NCBI RefSeq assembly: GCF_024433635.1
Contig: NZ_WNJZ01000017.1
Location: forward strand, 1 to 57,661
Reading direction: 5' to 3'
Length of the DNA: 57,661 bases
Source of the DNA: Ruminococcus sp. zg-924
GTDB taxonomy: Bacteria; Bacillota; Clostridia; Oscillospirales; Acutalibacteraceae
The translations under genes were made by a program, and so were the position numbers. Under the pieces are notes generated by a model. That model saw nothing but the letters and a program-made list of their open reading frames with translations. It ran no database searches and was not told where the DNA came from. This document shows, piece by piece, positions 34,964 through 45,278 of this stretch (positions are counted from its first letter, which is position 1; the number at the start of each line of letters is the position of its first letter).

Positions 34964-37900
34964 ATGTCAGAGGTAACCAGAGTTTTTGTTGAAAAAAAGC
35001 CGGGATTTGACGTTGAAGCAAAGCAAATGCTTTGGGATTTGCGCCATAATCTCGGACTTAAGCAGATTAACGGACTAAGGCTGCTGAACAGATACGATGT
35101 TTCGGGTCTTACAAAGGAACAGTTTGAAATGGCTAAGAAAACTGTTTTTTCCGAGCCTAACCAGGACAATATTTATGATGAGGAATTTTCCTATGAGGAC
35201 AGCTCCAAGGTATTTGCAATGGAATACCTGCCGGGTCAGTATGACCAGCGTGCCGACAGTGCCGCACAGTGTACTCAGCTTTTAACACAGCAGGAAAGAC
35301 CTAAGGTTTTAAGTGCAAAGGTTGTTGTTCTATCGGGCGATATTTCAGACGAGGAATTTGAAAAGGTTAAGAGCTATCTTGTAAACCCGGTTGAATCAAG
35401 AGTTGCTTCAATGGATAAGCCCGAAAGCCTTGACATTCCCGTTACAATGCCTGAGAACGTAGCTGTAATCGAAGGCTTTATCGGTTTTGATGATGAGCAG
35501 ATGGAGGAGTATTATAACTCAATGGGCTTTGCCATGACTCTCTCTGACCTTAAATTCTGCCGTGATTACTTTAAAAACGACGAACAGCGTGACCCGACCG
35601 TAACAGAGCTTAGAGTTATCGACACATATTGGTCAGACCACTGCCGCCACACTACCTTCCTCACAAGACTTGAAAATATAGAGATCGAAAAGGGCGCTTT
35701 AACAGGCGTTATTGAGGATGCTTTAAAGGCATATTATGACGCAAGAGAGGAGCTTTACGGTAAGGACAGCACAAGGGACGTATCCCTTATGGATATGGCT
35801 CTTTGCGGAATGAAGCTGCTCAAAAAGAGAGGTTTAATTCCCGACCTTGACGAGAGTGAGGAAATCAACGCCTGCTCAATTGAGGTTCCTGTAACAATAG
35901 ACGGCAAAACAGAAAAATGGCTTGTTCAGTTTAAGAACGAAACCCACAACCACCCGACAGAGATTGAGCCTTTCGGCGGTGCAGCAACCTGCCTCGGCGG
36001 TGCAATACGTGACCCGCTTTCAGGCAGAGCATATGTATATCAGGCTATGCGTGTAACAGGCTCAGGCGACCCTACAATTCCGTTTAAGGACACAATGCAC
36101 GGAAAGCTGCCTACAAGAAAGATTACAACCGGTGCAGCATCAGGATACAGCTCCTACGGCAACCAGATTGGTCTGGCAACAGGTCAGGTAACAGAGCTTT
36201 ACGACCCCGGCTATGCTGCAAAGAGATTGGAAATCGGCGCAGTTATAGGCGCTTCCCCAAAGGAAAATGTAATAAGAGAGGTTCCATCTCCCGGCGACAT
36301 CATTGTTCTGCTTGGCGGCGCAACAGGTCGTGACGGCTGCGGCGGTGCAACAGGCTCATCTAAGGCTCACACAGAACAGTCAATTGAAACCTGCGGTGCT
36401 GAGGTTCAAAAGGGCAATCCGCCGACAGAGAGAAAAATTCAGCGCCTTTTCAGAGATAAAAAGGTTGCCAATATGATTAAGCGCTGCAATGACTTCGGTG
36501 CAGGCGGCGTTTGCGTTGCAATAGGCGAGCTTGCAGACGGTCTTGACATTGACCTTGACAAGGTAACAAAGAAATATGAGGGTCTTGACGGCACAGAGCT
36601 TGCAATCTCCGAATCACAGGAAAGAATGGCAGTTGTGCTTGACCCAAATGACGTTGAAAAATTCATCGCTCTTGCAGGAGATGAAAATCTTGAAGCAACA
36701 GCGGTTGCGGTTGTTTCCGAGAACCCTCGTCTTACAATGAACTGGAGAGGCGACACCATAGTAAGCCTCAGCCGTGAATTCTTAAATACTAACGGCGTAA
36801 CACAAACGGCAAGCGCATATATTACAGCACCCGACCCGAAAAAGTCATACAGAACACAGGTTCCGAAGGTACTTGAGAACAGACCCTTGGAGGAAGCATT
36901 TAAGCTAAACCTTTCAAGACTTGAAGTTTGCTCACAAATAGGACTTTCTGAGCGCTTTGACGCAAGTATCGGCGCAGCAACAGTAAATATGCCTTTCGGC
37001 GGTAAGTATCAGCTCACGCCAACTGAGGCAATGGCTGCAAAGATTCCGCTTGAGCAGGGCGAAACAGACGACGCCACAGCAATGAGCTTCGGCTATATTC
37101 CGGGCACATCACGCTGGAGTCCGTTCCACGGCTCTGCTTACGCTGTGCTTGAGTCAATGTCAAAGCTGCTTGCAATCGGCGCAAATCCGCTTAAGGCAAG
37201 ACTCACATTCCAGGAATACTTTGAGCGTCTGCACGATAAGCCTGAGCGTTGGGGCAAGCCTGCGGCAGCTCTGCTGGGCGCAATGACAGCACAGCTTGAA
37301 ATGGGTGTACCGTCAATCGGTGGCAAAGACAGTATGAGCGGCTCGTTTGAACAGCTTGACGTTCCGCCGACACTTGTAAGCTTTGCCGTAGCAATGACAA
37401 AAGCGTCGAAGACAATCTCCTCCGAGTTCAAGAATGTAGGCTCAAGAGTAATCTATGTACCGCTGCCGGAGGATAATAAAACAGCAATGCCTATTTGGTG
37501 TCAGGTAAAAGAGATGTACCAAAAGGTTTACGAACTTATGGAGCAGGGCAGAGTATTGAGTGCAGGCGTTGTCAAGGAAGGCGGCGCAGCGGCACAAATA
37601 TGCAAGATGTGCTTCGGAAACAAGCTTGGCTTCAAGTTTGACCACGAGCTTACAGCTAAGGAGCTTTTCGCACCGCTCAGCGGCTCACTCATTCTTGAAA
37701 TGGCAGATAATGACGAGGCTGACGGCTTCCTGTACTATAACCTCGGTACAACAACAGAGGAGCCGATAATCGACACAGTATCGGCAAAGTTTGACATTGA
37801 CGGTCTTATCGGCGTTTGGACAAGCAAGCTTGAAAAGGTATTCCCAACAGAGGCAGAATGCCCGAAAATTTCAGTTAAAACTGAGCTTTACACCGAAAGA

Positions 37901-38728
37901 AGCGCAAAAGCTCCTGCAATAAAGACAGCAAAGCCAACAGTATTTATTCCGGTATTCCCCGGAACAAACTGTGAGGTTGACACAGCAAGAGCCTTTGCAA
38001 AGGCAGGCGCAAACCCTGAGCTTCTTATAGTTAAGAACTTAAAGCCGTCTGACATTGAACAGACCATTGAAGAAATGGAAAAGATTATAAGACGAGCTCA
38101 GATTATTATGTTCCCGGGCGGCTTCAGCGGAGGTGACGAGCCTGACGGTTCAGGCAAGTTCATAGCCACAACCTTCCGCAACCCAAGAATTGCACAGGCT
38201 GTAACAGACTTGCTCGACACCCGTGACGGACTTATGCTCGGTATCTGCAACGGTTTTCAGGCTCTTATCAAGCTCGGACTTGTGCCAAACGGCAAGATTA
38301 CCGACATCAAGGACGGCAACCCGACCCTTACCTTCAACACAATCGGCAGACATATTTCACACATGGCTTACACAAGAGTTACCTCGGTTAAATCTCCGTG
38401 GTTCTCAGGCGTAGACGCAGGCGAAGTATTTGCTGTTCCTATCTCGCACGGCGAGGGAAGATTTGTTGCAAGCGACGAAACAATAAAAGCGCTTGCTCAA
38501 AACGGACAGATTGCAACGCAGTATGTTGATTTAAGCGGCAATCCGAGCGACAGCATTAAGTGGAACGTAAACGGTTCCGTATGCGCTATTGAGGGCATCA
38601 CAAGCCCCGACGGCAGAATTCTTGGCAAGATGGGACATTCAGAAAGAAAAGGCGAAAACCTGTATTCAAACGTTCCGTTTGAGAAGGATCAAAAGCTGTT
38701 TGAAAGCGGCGTAAATTACTTTAAATAA
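34964..38728 (+). CDS. purL: Phosphoribosylformylglycinamidine synthase, single chain
   Basis: Catalyses the fourth step of purine synthesis, FGAR to FGAM, with glutamine and ATP. 1254 residues, fusing the PurS-like, PurL and glutaminase (PurQ) parts as in the long form of Proteobacteria and some Clostridia. The catalytic region includes FKNETHNHPTEIEPFGGAATCLGG, and the C-terminal class I glutaminase has FPGTNCEVDTARAF, GICNGFQALIKLG (Cys nucleophile) and SHGEGRF. It has an AGGAGG site. The 78-nt upstream gap holds no purine riboswitch. Confidence 0.96.
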   Translation: MSEVTRVFVEKKPGFDVEAKQMLWDLRHNLGLKQINGLRLLNRYDVSGLTKEQFEMAKKTVFSEPNQDNIYDEEFSYEDSSKVFAMEYLPGQYDQRADSAAQCTQLLTQQERPKVLSAKVVVLSGDISDEEFEKVKSYLVNPVESRVASMDKPESLDIPVTMPENVAVIEGFIGFDDEQMEEYYNSMGFAMTLSDLKFCRDYFKNDEQRDPTVTELRVIDTYWSDHCRHTTFLTRLENIEIEKGALTGVIEDALKAYYDAREELYGKDSTRDVSLMDMALCGMKLLKKRGLIPDLDESEEINACSIEVPVTIDGKTEKWLVQFKNETHNHPTEIEPFGGAATCLGGAIRDPLSGRAYVYQAMRVTGSGDPTIPFKDTMHGKLPTRKITTGAASGYSSYGNQIGLATGQVTELYDPGYAAKRLEIGAVIGASPKENVIREVPSPGDIIVLLGGATGRDGCGGATGSSKAHTEQSIETCGAEVQKGNPPTERKIQRLFRDKKVANMIKRCNDFGAGGVCVAIGELADGLDIDLDKVTKKYEGLDGTELAISESQERMAVVLDPNDVEKFIALAGDENLEATAVAVVSENPRLTMNWRGDTIVSLSREFLNTNGVTQTASAYITAPDPKKSYRTQVPKVLENRPLEEAFKLNLSRLEVCSQIGLSERFDASIGAATVNMPFGGKYQLTPTEAMAAKIPLEQGETDDATAMSFGYIPGTSRWSPFHGSAYAVLESMSKLLAIGANPLKARLTFQEYFERLHDKPERWGKPAAALLGAMTAQLEMGVPSIGGKDSMSGSFEQLDVPPTLVSFAVAMTKASKTISSEFKNVGSRVIYVPLPEDNKTAMPIWCQVKEMYQKVYELMEQGRVLSAGVVKEGGAAAQICKMCFGNKLGFKFDHELTAKELFAPLSGSLILEMADNDEADGFLYYNLGTTTEEPIIDTVSAKFDIDGLIGVWTSKLEKVFPTEAECPKISVKTELYTERSAKAPAIKTAKPTVFIPVFPGTNCEVDTARAFAKAGANPELLIVKNLKPSDIEQTIEEMEKIIRRAQIIMFPGGFSGGDEPDGSGKFIATTFRNPRIAQAVTDLLDTRDGLMLGICNGFQALIKLGLVPNGKITDIKDGNPTLTFNTIGRHISHMAYTRVTSVKSPWFSGVDAGEVFAVPISHGEGRFVASDETIKALAQNGQIATQYVDLSGNPSDSIKWNVNGSVCAIEGITSPDGRILGKMGHSERKGENLYSNVPFEKDQKLFESGVNYFK

Positions 38729-38745
38729 TCGCTGAAGCCTAAAAC

Positions 38746-38782
38746 AAAGCGACCGCACCTTAATTGGGTTGCGGTCGCTTTT
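38746..38782 (+). terminator. Terminator after purL
   Basis: AAAGCGACCGCA and TGCGGTCGCTTTT form a 12-bp stem followed by T residues, 18 nt past the purL stop. Confidence 0.85.
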
Positions 38783-38864
38783 AAAGATTAAAAAAGCAAA
38801 GACTTGTGTAGCTTACATACACCTGTGCATAATAAATAAGAAAACGAATTGAGGATAGCTTAAA

Positions 38865-39899
38865 ATGGAATTTATCAAAAAGAACTCCGTTGGCATATTG
38901 CTGTGCCTTATAATCGCTGTGCCGTCATTTTTCCTTGGCAAGCTCTTCCCCATTGTCGGCGGCCCTGTGTTTGCGATACTGCTTGGTATGATAATCACAC
39001 TGTTTATCAAGGGCAAATTCAGAGATTATATAAGCGGCGGCGTTACCTTTACATCTAAAAAAATACTCCAGTACGCCGTCATTTTGCTCGGCTTTGGGCT
39101 TAATCTTACAAGCATTGTTCAGGTTGGCGCACAATCACTGCCAATAATTTTAGCAACAATTACAACCTCGCTTGTTATTTCCTTTATGCTTTACAAGCTT
39201 ATGAAAGCCCCTGCGAAAATCTCAACGCTTATCGGCGTTGGTTCGTCAATCTGCGGCGGCTCGGCAATAGCGGCAACTGCACCTGTTATTGATGCTGATG
39301 ACGAGGAAATTGCACAGTCAATATCCGTAATATTCCTGTTCAACATACTTGCCGCTTTAATTTTTCCTACCTTGGGCGGCGTACTCGGACTGTCAAACGA
39401 GGGCTTTGCGCTATTTGCAGGAACAGCAATAAACGACACCTCATCGGTTACAGCCGCTGCATCGTCTTGGGACGGTATACATCCCGGTGCAAATACGCTT
39501 GACAGCGCAACTATTGTAAAGCTGACACGAACACTCGCCATTATCCCCATAACGCTTTGCCTTGCTCTTTACAGAACAAGAAAGGCTAAAAAGCAGTCAT
39601 CAGGCGCCGGCGCTAAGGTCAGCCTAAAAAAGATTTTCCCGTTTTTTATTATCTTTTTTGTTCTAGCGTCTGTCATAACAACATTTGCCGTTTCGTTCGG
39701 CGTTCCAAACAGCTTTTTCTCCCCACTTAAGGAGCTTAGCAAGTTCTTTATTATAATGGCTATGTCGGCAATTGGCTTGAACACAAATATAGTCAAGCTT
39801 ATAAAATCAGGTGCAAAGCCAATATTTATGGGATTGTGCTGCTGGATAGGCATATCGGTAGTAAGCCTGTTAATGCAGCACGTTCTCGGTATATGGTAA
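38865..39899 (+). CDS. YeiH-family (UPF0324) membrane transporter
   Basis: 344 residues with about ten hydrophobic segments. Family marks are [45 protein letters not shown] and [13 protein letters not shown]. Members are annotated as putative sulfate exporters; the substrate is unproven. The Crp/Fnr-type gene is convergent on the other side of a shared terminator. Confidence 0.9.
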   Translation: MEFIKKNSVGILLCLIIAVPSFFLGKLFPIVGGPVFAILLGMIITLFIKGKFRDYISGGVTFTSKKILQYAVILLGFGLNLTSIVQVGAQSLPIILATITTSLVISFMLYKLMKAPAKISTLIGVGSSICGGSAIAATAPVIDADDEEIAQSISVIFLFNILAALIFPTLGGVLGLSNEGFALFAGTAINDTSSVTAAASSWDGIHPGANTLDSATIVKLTRTLAIIPITLCLALYRTRKAKKQSSGAGAKVSLKKIFPFFIIFFVLASVITTFAVSFGVPNSFFSPLKELSKFFIIMAMSAIGLNTNIVKLIKSGAKPIFMGLCCWIGISVVSLLMQHVLGIW

Positions 39900-39922
39900 A
39901 AATTTTTATACTAACTCGACAA

Positions 39923-39955
39923 CGCCCGACGGTTTGTGCCGTCGGGCGCTTTGTT
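39923..39955. terminator. Bidirectional terminator between yeiH-like gene and Crp/Fnr gene
   Basis: CGCCCGACGG and CCGTCGGGCG form a perfect 10-bp stem with a short loop and a T-rich 3' side on the plus strand. It serves convergent genes. Confidence 0.75.
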
Positions 39956-40622
39956 ATTCAAACTCTGCAATGCGGAAAAGCTCGTTTAAATCCTCTATAA
40001 TAATCCTGCGGTACTCTGTTTTGATAATGCCGCTGTTTCTCATTGAATTGAGCAGCTTGCTCACAGTCACACGGGAAACACCAATAATGTTGCCAATCTC
40101 CTCGTGCGTCAGATGAACACTGTATCTCTCGCCGCCCAAAGGCTCACGCACCTGAATAAGCAGTCTTGCAATGCGGCAGTTCGCCTGTAAAAATGTAATA
40201 CTGCTCACCTGTGATGACAGCATCCTTATTGACCTCGCCTGCAAATTCAGCAGAGTTATTGCAAAGCTTGGGTCTTTGCGGAAATGCTCTATAAGTATTT
40301 TTTCCGTAACCGGAATTATCCTGCTTTCGCTTAAGGCAACGGCAGACGAAACCCTCGGCATTCCGTCAAAGAACGCTGCCTCGCCGAGTATTGACCCGTC
40401 CTCAACATTCGCAAGCGTTTTTTCATCTCCCTCCGGCGAGGAAAAGTAAATTCTTGCCTTGCCCGACTTTAAATAATAAAAGCAGTCGGCTCTCTCACCC
40501 TGCATATAAATCATTTGATTTTTTGTGAAACGCTTCGGAATACTCAGACTCTCAAAAATACCCCTTACGTCATCCGGCAAATTTGCGTAATTATTGCCGT
40601 AATATATGGTGTTTTGTTCCAT
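39954..40622 (-). CDS. Crp/Fnr-family transcription regulator
   Basis: 222 residues. The N-terminal cyclic-nucleotide-binding-like barrel (about 20-140) contains GERADCFYYLKSGKARIYF and LGEAAFFDG. The C-terminal winged helix has HLTHEEIGNIIGVSRVTVSKLLNSM. No Cys cluster of the Fnr iron-sulfur type is present. The ligand is unknown. It is divergent from leuC, so leuCD is one possible target. Confidence 0.9.
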   Translation of the reverse strand: MEQNTIYYGNNYANLPDDVRGIFESLSIPKRFTKNQMIYMQGERADCFYYLKSGKARIYFSSPEGDEKTLANVEDGSILGEAAFFDGMPRVSSAVALSESRIIPVTEKILIEHFRKDPSFAITLLNLQARSIRMLSSQVSSITFLQANCRIARLLIQVREPLGGERYSVHLTHEEIGNIIGVSRVTVSKLLNSMRNSGIIKTEYRRIIIEDLNELFRIAEFE

Positions 40623-40732
40623 AAAATCGCCGCCTTATCAGTTAAGCTGAACTAATTGTAGCATAGTTTACATTCTTTTATCAAGCCTTATGCGATAATC
40701 ATTTCAAGATAATTTGACAGGAGGAATTCACT

Positions 40733-41992
40733 ATGGGTATGACTATGTCCCAAAAGATTCTTGCCGCACACGCAGGGCTTGATGAAGTCAAGGCAGGACA
40801 GCTTATCGAGGCAAAGCTCGATATGGTTCTCGGCAACGATGTTACCTCTCCGGTTGCAATCAATGTTTTTGAGGGCTGCAATGCTGACAGCGTTTTCGAC
40901 AAAACAAAAATCGCAATGGTTATGGACCACTTCACACCGAACAAGGATATTAAATCCGCACAGCACTGCCTGCAAGTAAGAAATTTTGCAGACAAATATG
41001 AGATTAAAAATTACTTTGACGTTGGCGAAATGGGCATTGAACACGCACTACTGCCTGAAAAGGGTCTTGTAGGACCGGGCAGCCTTGTTATCGGCGCAGA
41101 CTCACACACCTGTACATACGGCGCACTTGGCGCATTTTCGACAGGCGTTGGCTCAACCGATATGGCAGCAGGTATGATTTCCGGCAAGGCATGGTTCAAG
41201 GTTCCGAGCGCAATTAAGTTTATTTTAACAGGCAAGCCCGCTCCGTGGGTAAGCGGCAAGGACATTATTCTTCACATCATTGGCAAAATCGGCGTTGACG
41301 GCGCACTTTACAAATCAATGGAGTTTGTAGGCGACGGTCTTGACTACTTAAGCATCGACGACAGACTTTGCATTGCAAACATGGCAATTGAGGCAGGCGC
41401 TAAAAACGGCATTTTCCCTGTTGACAATGTAACACGTGAATACTGCAACGGCAGGTTCCAGGGCACTCCGGTTGAATACACAGCCGATGAAGACGCAGTA
41501 TATGACGAAACCTATACAATTGATCTTTCAACACTCCGTCCGACAGTAGCATTTCCGCATCTTCCGGAAAACACAAAGACTATCGACAACGTAGGTGAGA
41601 TTAAAATTGACCAGGTTGTTATAGGTTCCTGCACAAACGGCAGACTCACCGACTTGAGAATTGCCGCAAGTGTATTAAAGGGCAAGAAGCTAGCAAAGGG
41701 CGTAAGATGCATAATCCTGCCCGGCACACAGCAGATTTGGCTTGACGCTATGCACGAGGGTCTGTTCGACATATTCGTAAACGCAGGCGCAGTTGTTTCC
41801 ACACCAACCTGCGGTCCGTGCCTTGGCGGTCATATGGGTATTTTGGCTCAGGGTGAGCGTGCAGTATCCACAACAAACCGCAACTTTGTCGGCAGAATGG
41901 GCCACGTTGACTCCGAGATTTACCTTGCAAGCCCGGCTGTTGCCGCTGCTTCGGCAATAACCGGCTACATAACTGACCCGGCTAAGGTTTGA
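40733..41992 (+). CDS. leuC: 3-isopropylmalate dehydratase large subunit
   Basis: Isomerises 2-isopropylmalate to 3-isopropylmalate in leucine synthesis, with a 4Fe-4S cluster. 419 residues, the short archaeal/Firmicute-type LeuC. Cluster Cys residues are in [10 protein letters not shown] and [26 protein letters not shown] is a further mark. Homoaconitase-type activity cannot be ruled out. AGGAGG lies 8 nt before the ATG; leuD follows after 22 nt. No leuA or leuB in the window. Confidence 0.93.
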   Translation: MGMTMSQKILAAHAGLDEVKAGQLIEAKLDMVLGNDVTSPVAINVFEGCNADSVFDKTKIAMVMDHFTPNKDIKSAQHCLQVRNFADKYEIKNYFDVGEMGIEHALLPEKGLVGPGSLVIGADSHTCTYGALGAFSTGVGSTDMAAGMISGKAWFKVPSAIKFILTGKPAPWVSGKDIILHIIGKIGVDGALYKSMEFVGDGLDYLSIDDRLCIANMAIEAGAKNGIFPVDNVTREYCNGRFQGTPVEYTADEDAVYDETYTIDLSTLRPTVAFPHLPENTKTIDNVGEIKIDQVVIGSCTNGRLTDLRIAASVLKGKKLAKGVRCIILPGTQQIWLDAMHEGLFDIFVNAGAVVSTPTCGPCLGGHMGILAQGERAVSTTNRNFVGRMGHVDSEIYLASPAVAAASAITGYITDPAKV

Positions 41993-42014
41993 TTTTTGAA
42001 AGGAGTGAATATAA

Positions 42015-42497
42015 ATGGAAAGTGTTAAGGGCAGAGTACACAAGTACGGCGATAATGTTGACACAGACGTTATTATCCCTGCAAGATATTTGAACACCGC
42101 CTCTCACAAGGAGCTTGCAGCTCACTGTATGGAGGATATTGACAAGGAATTTGTCAACAACGTAAAAAGCGGCGACATTATGGTTGCCGAGAAAAACTTC
42201 GGTTGCGGCTCGTCAAGAGAGCACGCACCGATTGCGATTAAGGCTTCAGGCATTTCATGCGTTATTGCTTCAACCTTTGCAAGAATTTTCTACAGAAACG
42301 CCATCAATATCGGCCTTCCGATTATGGAGTGCGACGAGGCGGCTCGTGACATCAAAAATGGCGACGAGGTTAGCGTTGATTTCAACACAGGCATTATAAC
42401 AAACGAAACAACAGGAAAAACATACAAAGCTGAGCCATTCCCGGAATTTATACAGCACATAATCGCAAAAGGCGGTCTTATCAACTATATCAAGTAA
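42015..42497 (+). CDS. leuD: 3-isopropylmalate dehydratase small subunit
   Basis: Partner of LeuC that completes the active site. 160 residues with the swivelling-domain marks [31 protein letters not shown] and [20 protein letters not shown] precedes the ATG. Last gene of leuCD. Confidence 0.93.
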   Translation: MESVKGRVHKYGDNVDTDVIIPARYLNTASHKELAAHCMEDIDKEFVNNVKSGDIMVAEKNFGCGSSREHAPIAIKASGISCVIASTFARIFYRNAINIGLPIMECDEAARDIKNGDEVSVDFNTGIITNETTGKTYKAEPFPEFIQHIIAKGGLINYIK

Positions 42498-42526
42498 TTG
42501 ATTATCGCAAAACTTAACCGGCATTA

Positions 42527-42560
42527 TAAAGAGCCACAGCGAAAGCGCTGTGGCTCTTTA
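42527..42560 (+). terminator. Terminator after leuCD
   Basis: TAAAGAGCCACAGC and GCTGTGGCTCTTTA form a 14-bp stem around GAAAGC, 30 nt past the leuD stop. A T-rich tract also exists on the minus strand, so it can act on both. Confidence 0.8.
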
Positions 42561-42639
42561 GCTGTTGTAATTTTACTCTCAGGCTCAACTTATGCTCGCC
42601 TTGTTGATATGTACTCCTCTAATTTTTCATAAATTTATA

Positions 42640-43437
42640 TTAATTAGCCTTAGTTGTTTCTTCACTCTTGGAGTTTACGGCAATCATCTTGCCCTGAACG
42701 TCAGTTTTGTATTCACCCTTGAGCAGAATCTCTGAAATCGGTACAATCTTATACCCCTCGCTCTGTATCATTTCAATTATCATAGGCAGCGCTTCGGGCG
42801 TATTCTTTGCACCGTTGTGCATAAGGATTATACTGCCGGAACAAAGATTGTTTTTTATGCGTGATACCATATCCTGCGGTGACGGGTCCTTCCAGTCAAG
42901 ACTGTCAATATTCCACTGCACGCAGTACATATCTATACTGTTTGTTACTTCAACAACGGCATTGTTATAATCGCCGTATGGCGGTCTGAACAGAGTAGGG
43001 CACTTGCCTGTTATCGCTTCTATTTTTTCGTTACAGCCTTGAAGCTCCTTAAGAATACCGTCATTGCCAAGCTGCGGCAAATGTGCGTGTGTGTCGGAAT
43101 GATTACCCACATCATGCCCCTTATCGCTTATTTTTTTTACATCATCGGGATATTTGTCAACCCATTCTCCTACAAGAAAAAAGGTTGATTTCACCTTATA
43201 TTTATCAAGTATATCAAGCAGGCTTTGGGTCTGTTCATTGCCCCATGCCGCGTCAAATGAAATACTGCACACCTTTTCTGTTTTATCAACATTGTAAATA
43301 GGTATTTTTCGCTCTGTGGTAGACGCTTCAATCGCCCTGCCGTAACTGCCAAGCGAAACAAAAAGCGTTATCACCGCCATAATCACACAGCACGCCATTA
43401 CAATTAGCTTCTTCCTTGTCAGTATCAAAAGCTTCAT
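42640..43437 (-). CDS. Polysaccharide deacetylase, PdaB-like
   Basis: 265 residues. An N-terminal signal anchor (about 11-32) is followed by a NodB-type deacetylase domain. Motifs are SISFDAAWG (catalytic Asp), HDVGNHSDTHAHLP (zinc His pair), FRPPYGDYN, and LMHNG near the end. In Bacillus subtilis PdaB-type enzymes act in the spore cortex; here that role is an inference supported by other sporulation-type genes nearby. ATG 43437 is chosen because GGAGGGG precedes it; the longer frame has no such site. Confidence 0.88.
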   Translation of the reverse strand: MKLLILTRKKLIVMACCVIMAVITLFVSLGSYGRAIEASTTERKIPIYNVDKTEKVCSISFDAAWGNEQTQSLLDILDKYKVKSTFFLVGEWVDKYPDDVKKISDKGHDVGNHSDTHAHLPQLGNDGILKELQGCNEKIEAITGKCPTLFRPPYGDYNNAVVEVTNSIDMYCVQWNIDSLDWKDPSPQDMVSRIKNNLCSGSIILMHNGAKNTPEALPMIIEMIQSEGYKIVPISEILLKGEYKTDVQGKMIAVNSKSEETTKAN

Positions 43438-43538
43438 TCTTACCCCTCCCTGTATTTTATATGCACAAAAATACAGTAATATTCCGCTTAACATTGGTTC
43501 AACGCAAAATGGTAAAAGTCGTTTCCTGACACAAACAA

Positions 43539-43586
43539 AAAACAGCTGTAAAGCAAAGCCTTAACGCTCTGTTTTACAGCTGTTTT
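43539..43586 (-). terminator. Terminator after the SleB-type gene
   Basis: AAAACAGCTGTAAAGC and GTTTTACAGCTGTTTT form a 15- to 16-bp stem with one mismatch, 16 nt past the stop. T runs lie on both sides. Confidence 0.8.
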
Positions 43587-43601
43587 ATTATCAACTAAAT
43601 T

Positions 43602-45149
43602 TTACAAATAGCAGAAGTAAAGTCCGCCTTCATAAGCATATGTGCCTGAACCCTGTGGGAAATTCGCCTGGAACACTACGTTTGAAGGAAGCTCTCTGTG
43701 ACCCTCAAGAAGCTTCTTTGCGTTTTTAAAGCATCTTTCAATTGCTTTCTTCTCTATTGAATTAGAACCGCTCGGAATGCTGATGTTCCATGCCATCGGT
43801 CCGTACTGACCCGGACTTTGCAGACATCCTCTTATAGTATTCGGGAAGCGTGAGCTTGCAACACGGTTCAAAACAACGTTACCAACCATAAGCTGGCATC
43901 TGTCGCTCAGCCAGTATGAACCCGACTCCTGCCAAATAACGGCTGCAAGGCAGTATAAATCGTCATCTGTATAGCTGCGAGCACTTACTGTTACTTTACA
44001 AGTAACCTTTACTCCGTTGTACGCTGTTGCTGTTATTGTCGCTGTGCCTTCCTTATTAGCAGTTACAAGACCGCCTGCTGCCTTTACCGACGCAACAGCG
44101 GAGTTATTGCTTGTGTATACAATGCTGCGAGCCGCCTCGCCGCTTTTGAGTGAACTGTTCAAGTCAAACTGCTCGCCCAAAGTCAAGTTAAGACTTGTTT
44201 TGTTCAGTGAAACCTTTGTTGGTGCTTTCTTTACTGTAACTTTGCAAGTAACCTTTTTACCGTTGTAGGCTGTTGCTGTTATTGTCGCTGTACCTACCTT
44301 ATTGGCAGTTACCAAGCCGCCTGCCGCCTTTACAGAGGCAACAGAGGAGTTATCGCTTGAATAAACAATGCTGTAAGCACCCTCACCGCTTTTGAGTGAG
44401 CTGTTTAAGTCGTACTGCTCACCGATACCGAGTGTAAGGCTCGTTTTGTTAAGAGAAACCTTTGTTGGTGCTTTCTTTACTGTAACTTTGCAAGTAACTT
44501 TTTTGCCGTTGTACGTTGTAGCTGTAATTGTAGCAGTACCTACCTTTTTAGCAGTAACAAAACCGCCTGCCGCCTTTACAGAGGCAACAGAGGAGTTGTT
44601 GCTTGAATAAACAATGCTGTACGCACCCTCATCGCTTTTGAGCGAGCTGTTTAAGTCGTACTGCTCACCAATACCAAGCGTAAGGCTTGTTTTGTTAAGT
44701 GAAAGCTTTGTCGGAGCTTTCTTTACTGTTACTGTACACTCAGATTTGCTGCCGTTTGCAAGTGAAGCAGTAATAACTGTTGTTCCCGGTTTTACAGCAT
44801 AAACTTTGCCATTTGTATCTACCGTAGCAACACTTTTTGAACTGCTGCTCCATGTTACTGTCTGATTTGCATTGTTTGTTTGAGTTATTCCAGCGCTGAG
44901 GGTGAAGTCCTCGCCTACACCTAATGTAAGGGTAGCACGGCTGATTTTTACTACACCTGTGTAATTCACACCGCTTACTTCATATGTCGGGGTTGTTGCT
45001 GCAATTCCGTCATAATTTTCAAGTTCGTCGGTCACAACGGTTAATTTATTGTCAGAAGCGGCTGACGCATATATTGTTGAAACTGCGATTATCGCACACA
45101 GCACTGCACAACATACCGCAAATGTGATTTTCTTGGTTTTTTTAATCAT
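43602..45149 (-). CDS. Secreted Ig-repeat protein with SleB-type cell wall hydrolase domain
   Basis: 515 residues. Signal peptide (1-31), then four BIG2-type Ig-like domains. The first (about 62-144) is divergent and the next three (145-226, 227-308, 309-390) are 82-residue near-copies starting APTK. The C-terminal domain (393-515) is a Hydrolase_2/SleB type with AAVIWQESG (probable catalytic Glu408), GNVVLNR and GPMAWN. SleB enzymes degrade spore cortex peptidoglycan, but this one has Ig repeats instead of a peptidoglycan-binding domain. Its ribosome binding site is 27 nt from the ATG with a hairpin between. Confidence 0.88.
   Translation of the reverse strand: MIKKTKKITFAVCCAVLCAIIAVSTIYASAASDNKLTVVTDELENYDGIAATTPTYEVSGVNYTGVVKISRATLTLGVGEDFTLSAGITQTNNANQTVTWSSSSKSVATVDTNGKVYAVKPGTTVITASLANGSKSECTVTVKKAPTKLSLNKTSLTLGIGEQYDLNSSLKSDEGAYSIVYSSNNSSVASVKAAGGFVTAKKVGTATITATTYNGKKVTCKVTVKKAPTKVSLNKTSLTLGIGEQYDLNSSLKSGEGAYSIVYSSDNSSVASVKAAGGLVTANKVGTATITATAYNGKKVTCKVTVKKAPTKVSLNKTSLNLTLGEQFDLNSSLKSGEAARSIVYTSNNSAVASVKAAGGLVTANKEGTATITATAYNGVKVTCKVTVSARSYTDDDLYCLAAVIWQESGSYWLSDRCQLMVGNVVLNRVASSRFPNTIRGCLQSPGQYGPMAWNISIPSGSNSIEKKAIERCFKNAKKLLEGHRELPSNVVFQANFPQGSGTYAYEGGLYFCYL
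43980..44717 (-). repeat. Three 246-bp tandem repeats encoding Ig-like domains
   Basis: Three in-frame copies of 246 bp encode the near-identical 82-residue domains. The first two share GIGEQYDLNSSLKS; the third is more diverged (TLGEQFDLNSSLKS). Nucleotide identity is visibly high, with stretches such as the TTTGTTGGTGCTTTCTTTAC junction repeated. Confidence 0.85.
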
Positions 45150-45184
45150 AAAAAGTCAGAGAGCAAGCTCTCTTTGCCTCCTTT
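45150..45184 (-). promoter_or_regulatory. Ribosome binding site separated from the start by a hairpin
   Basis: AAAGGAGG (45177-45184) lies 27 nt upstream of the ATG. AGAGAGC-TT-GCTCTCT between them folds into a 6- to 7-bp hairpin (45158-45173). Folding would leave an effective spacing of about 11 nt. An in-frame TGA 9 nt before the ATG rules out an upstream start, and no other ribosome binding site is closer. Confidence 0.55.
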
Positions 45185-45224
45185 AAAATCGTGTTTTCGT
45201 TGTTAACAACAGTCAACGGTATAT

Positions 45225-45253
45225 ATTGTAACCGATTGTAACAAGTTTGTAAA
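45225..45253 (-). promoter_or_regulatory. Promoter of the SleB-type gene
   Basis: -35 TTTACA (45248-45253), 17-nt spacer, -10 TACAAT (45225-45230). TTACAAT is repeated in the spacer. Confidence 0.55.
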
Positions 45254-45278
45254 GTTTTAAAAAAAGTTGTCCAAAGAG

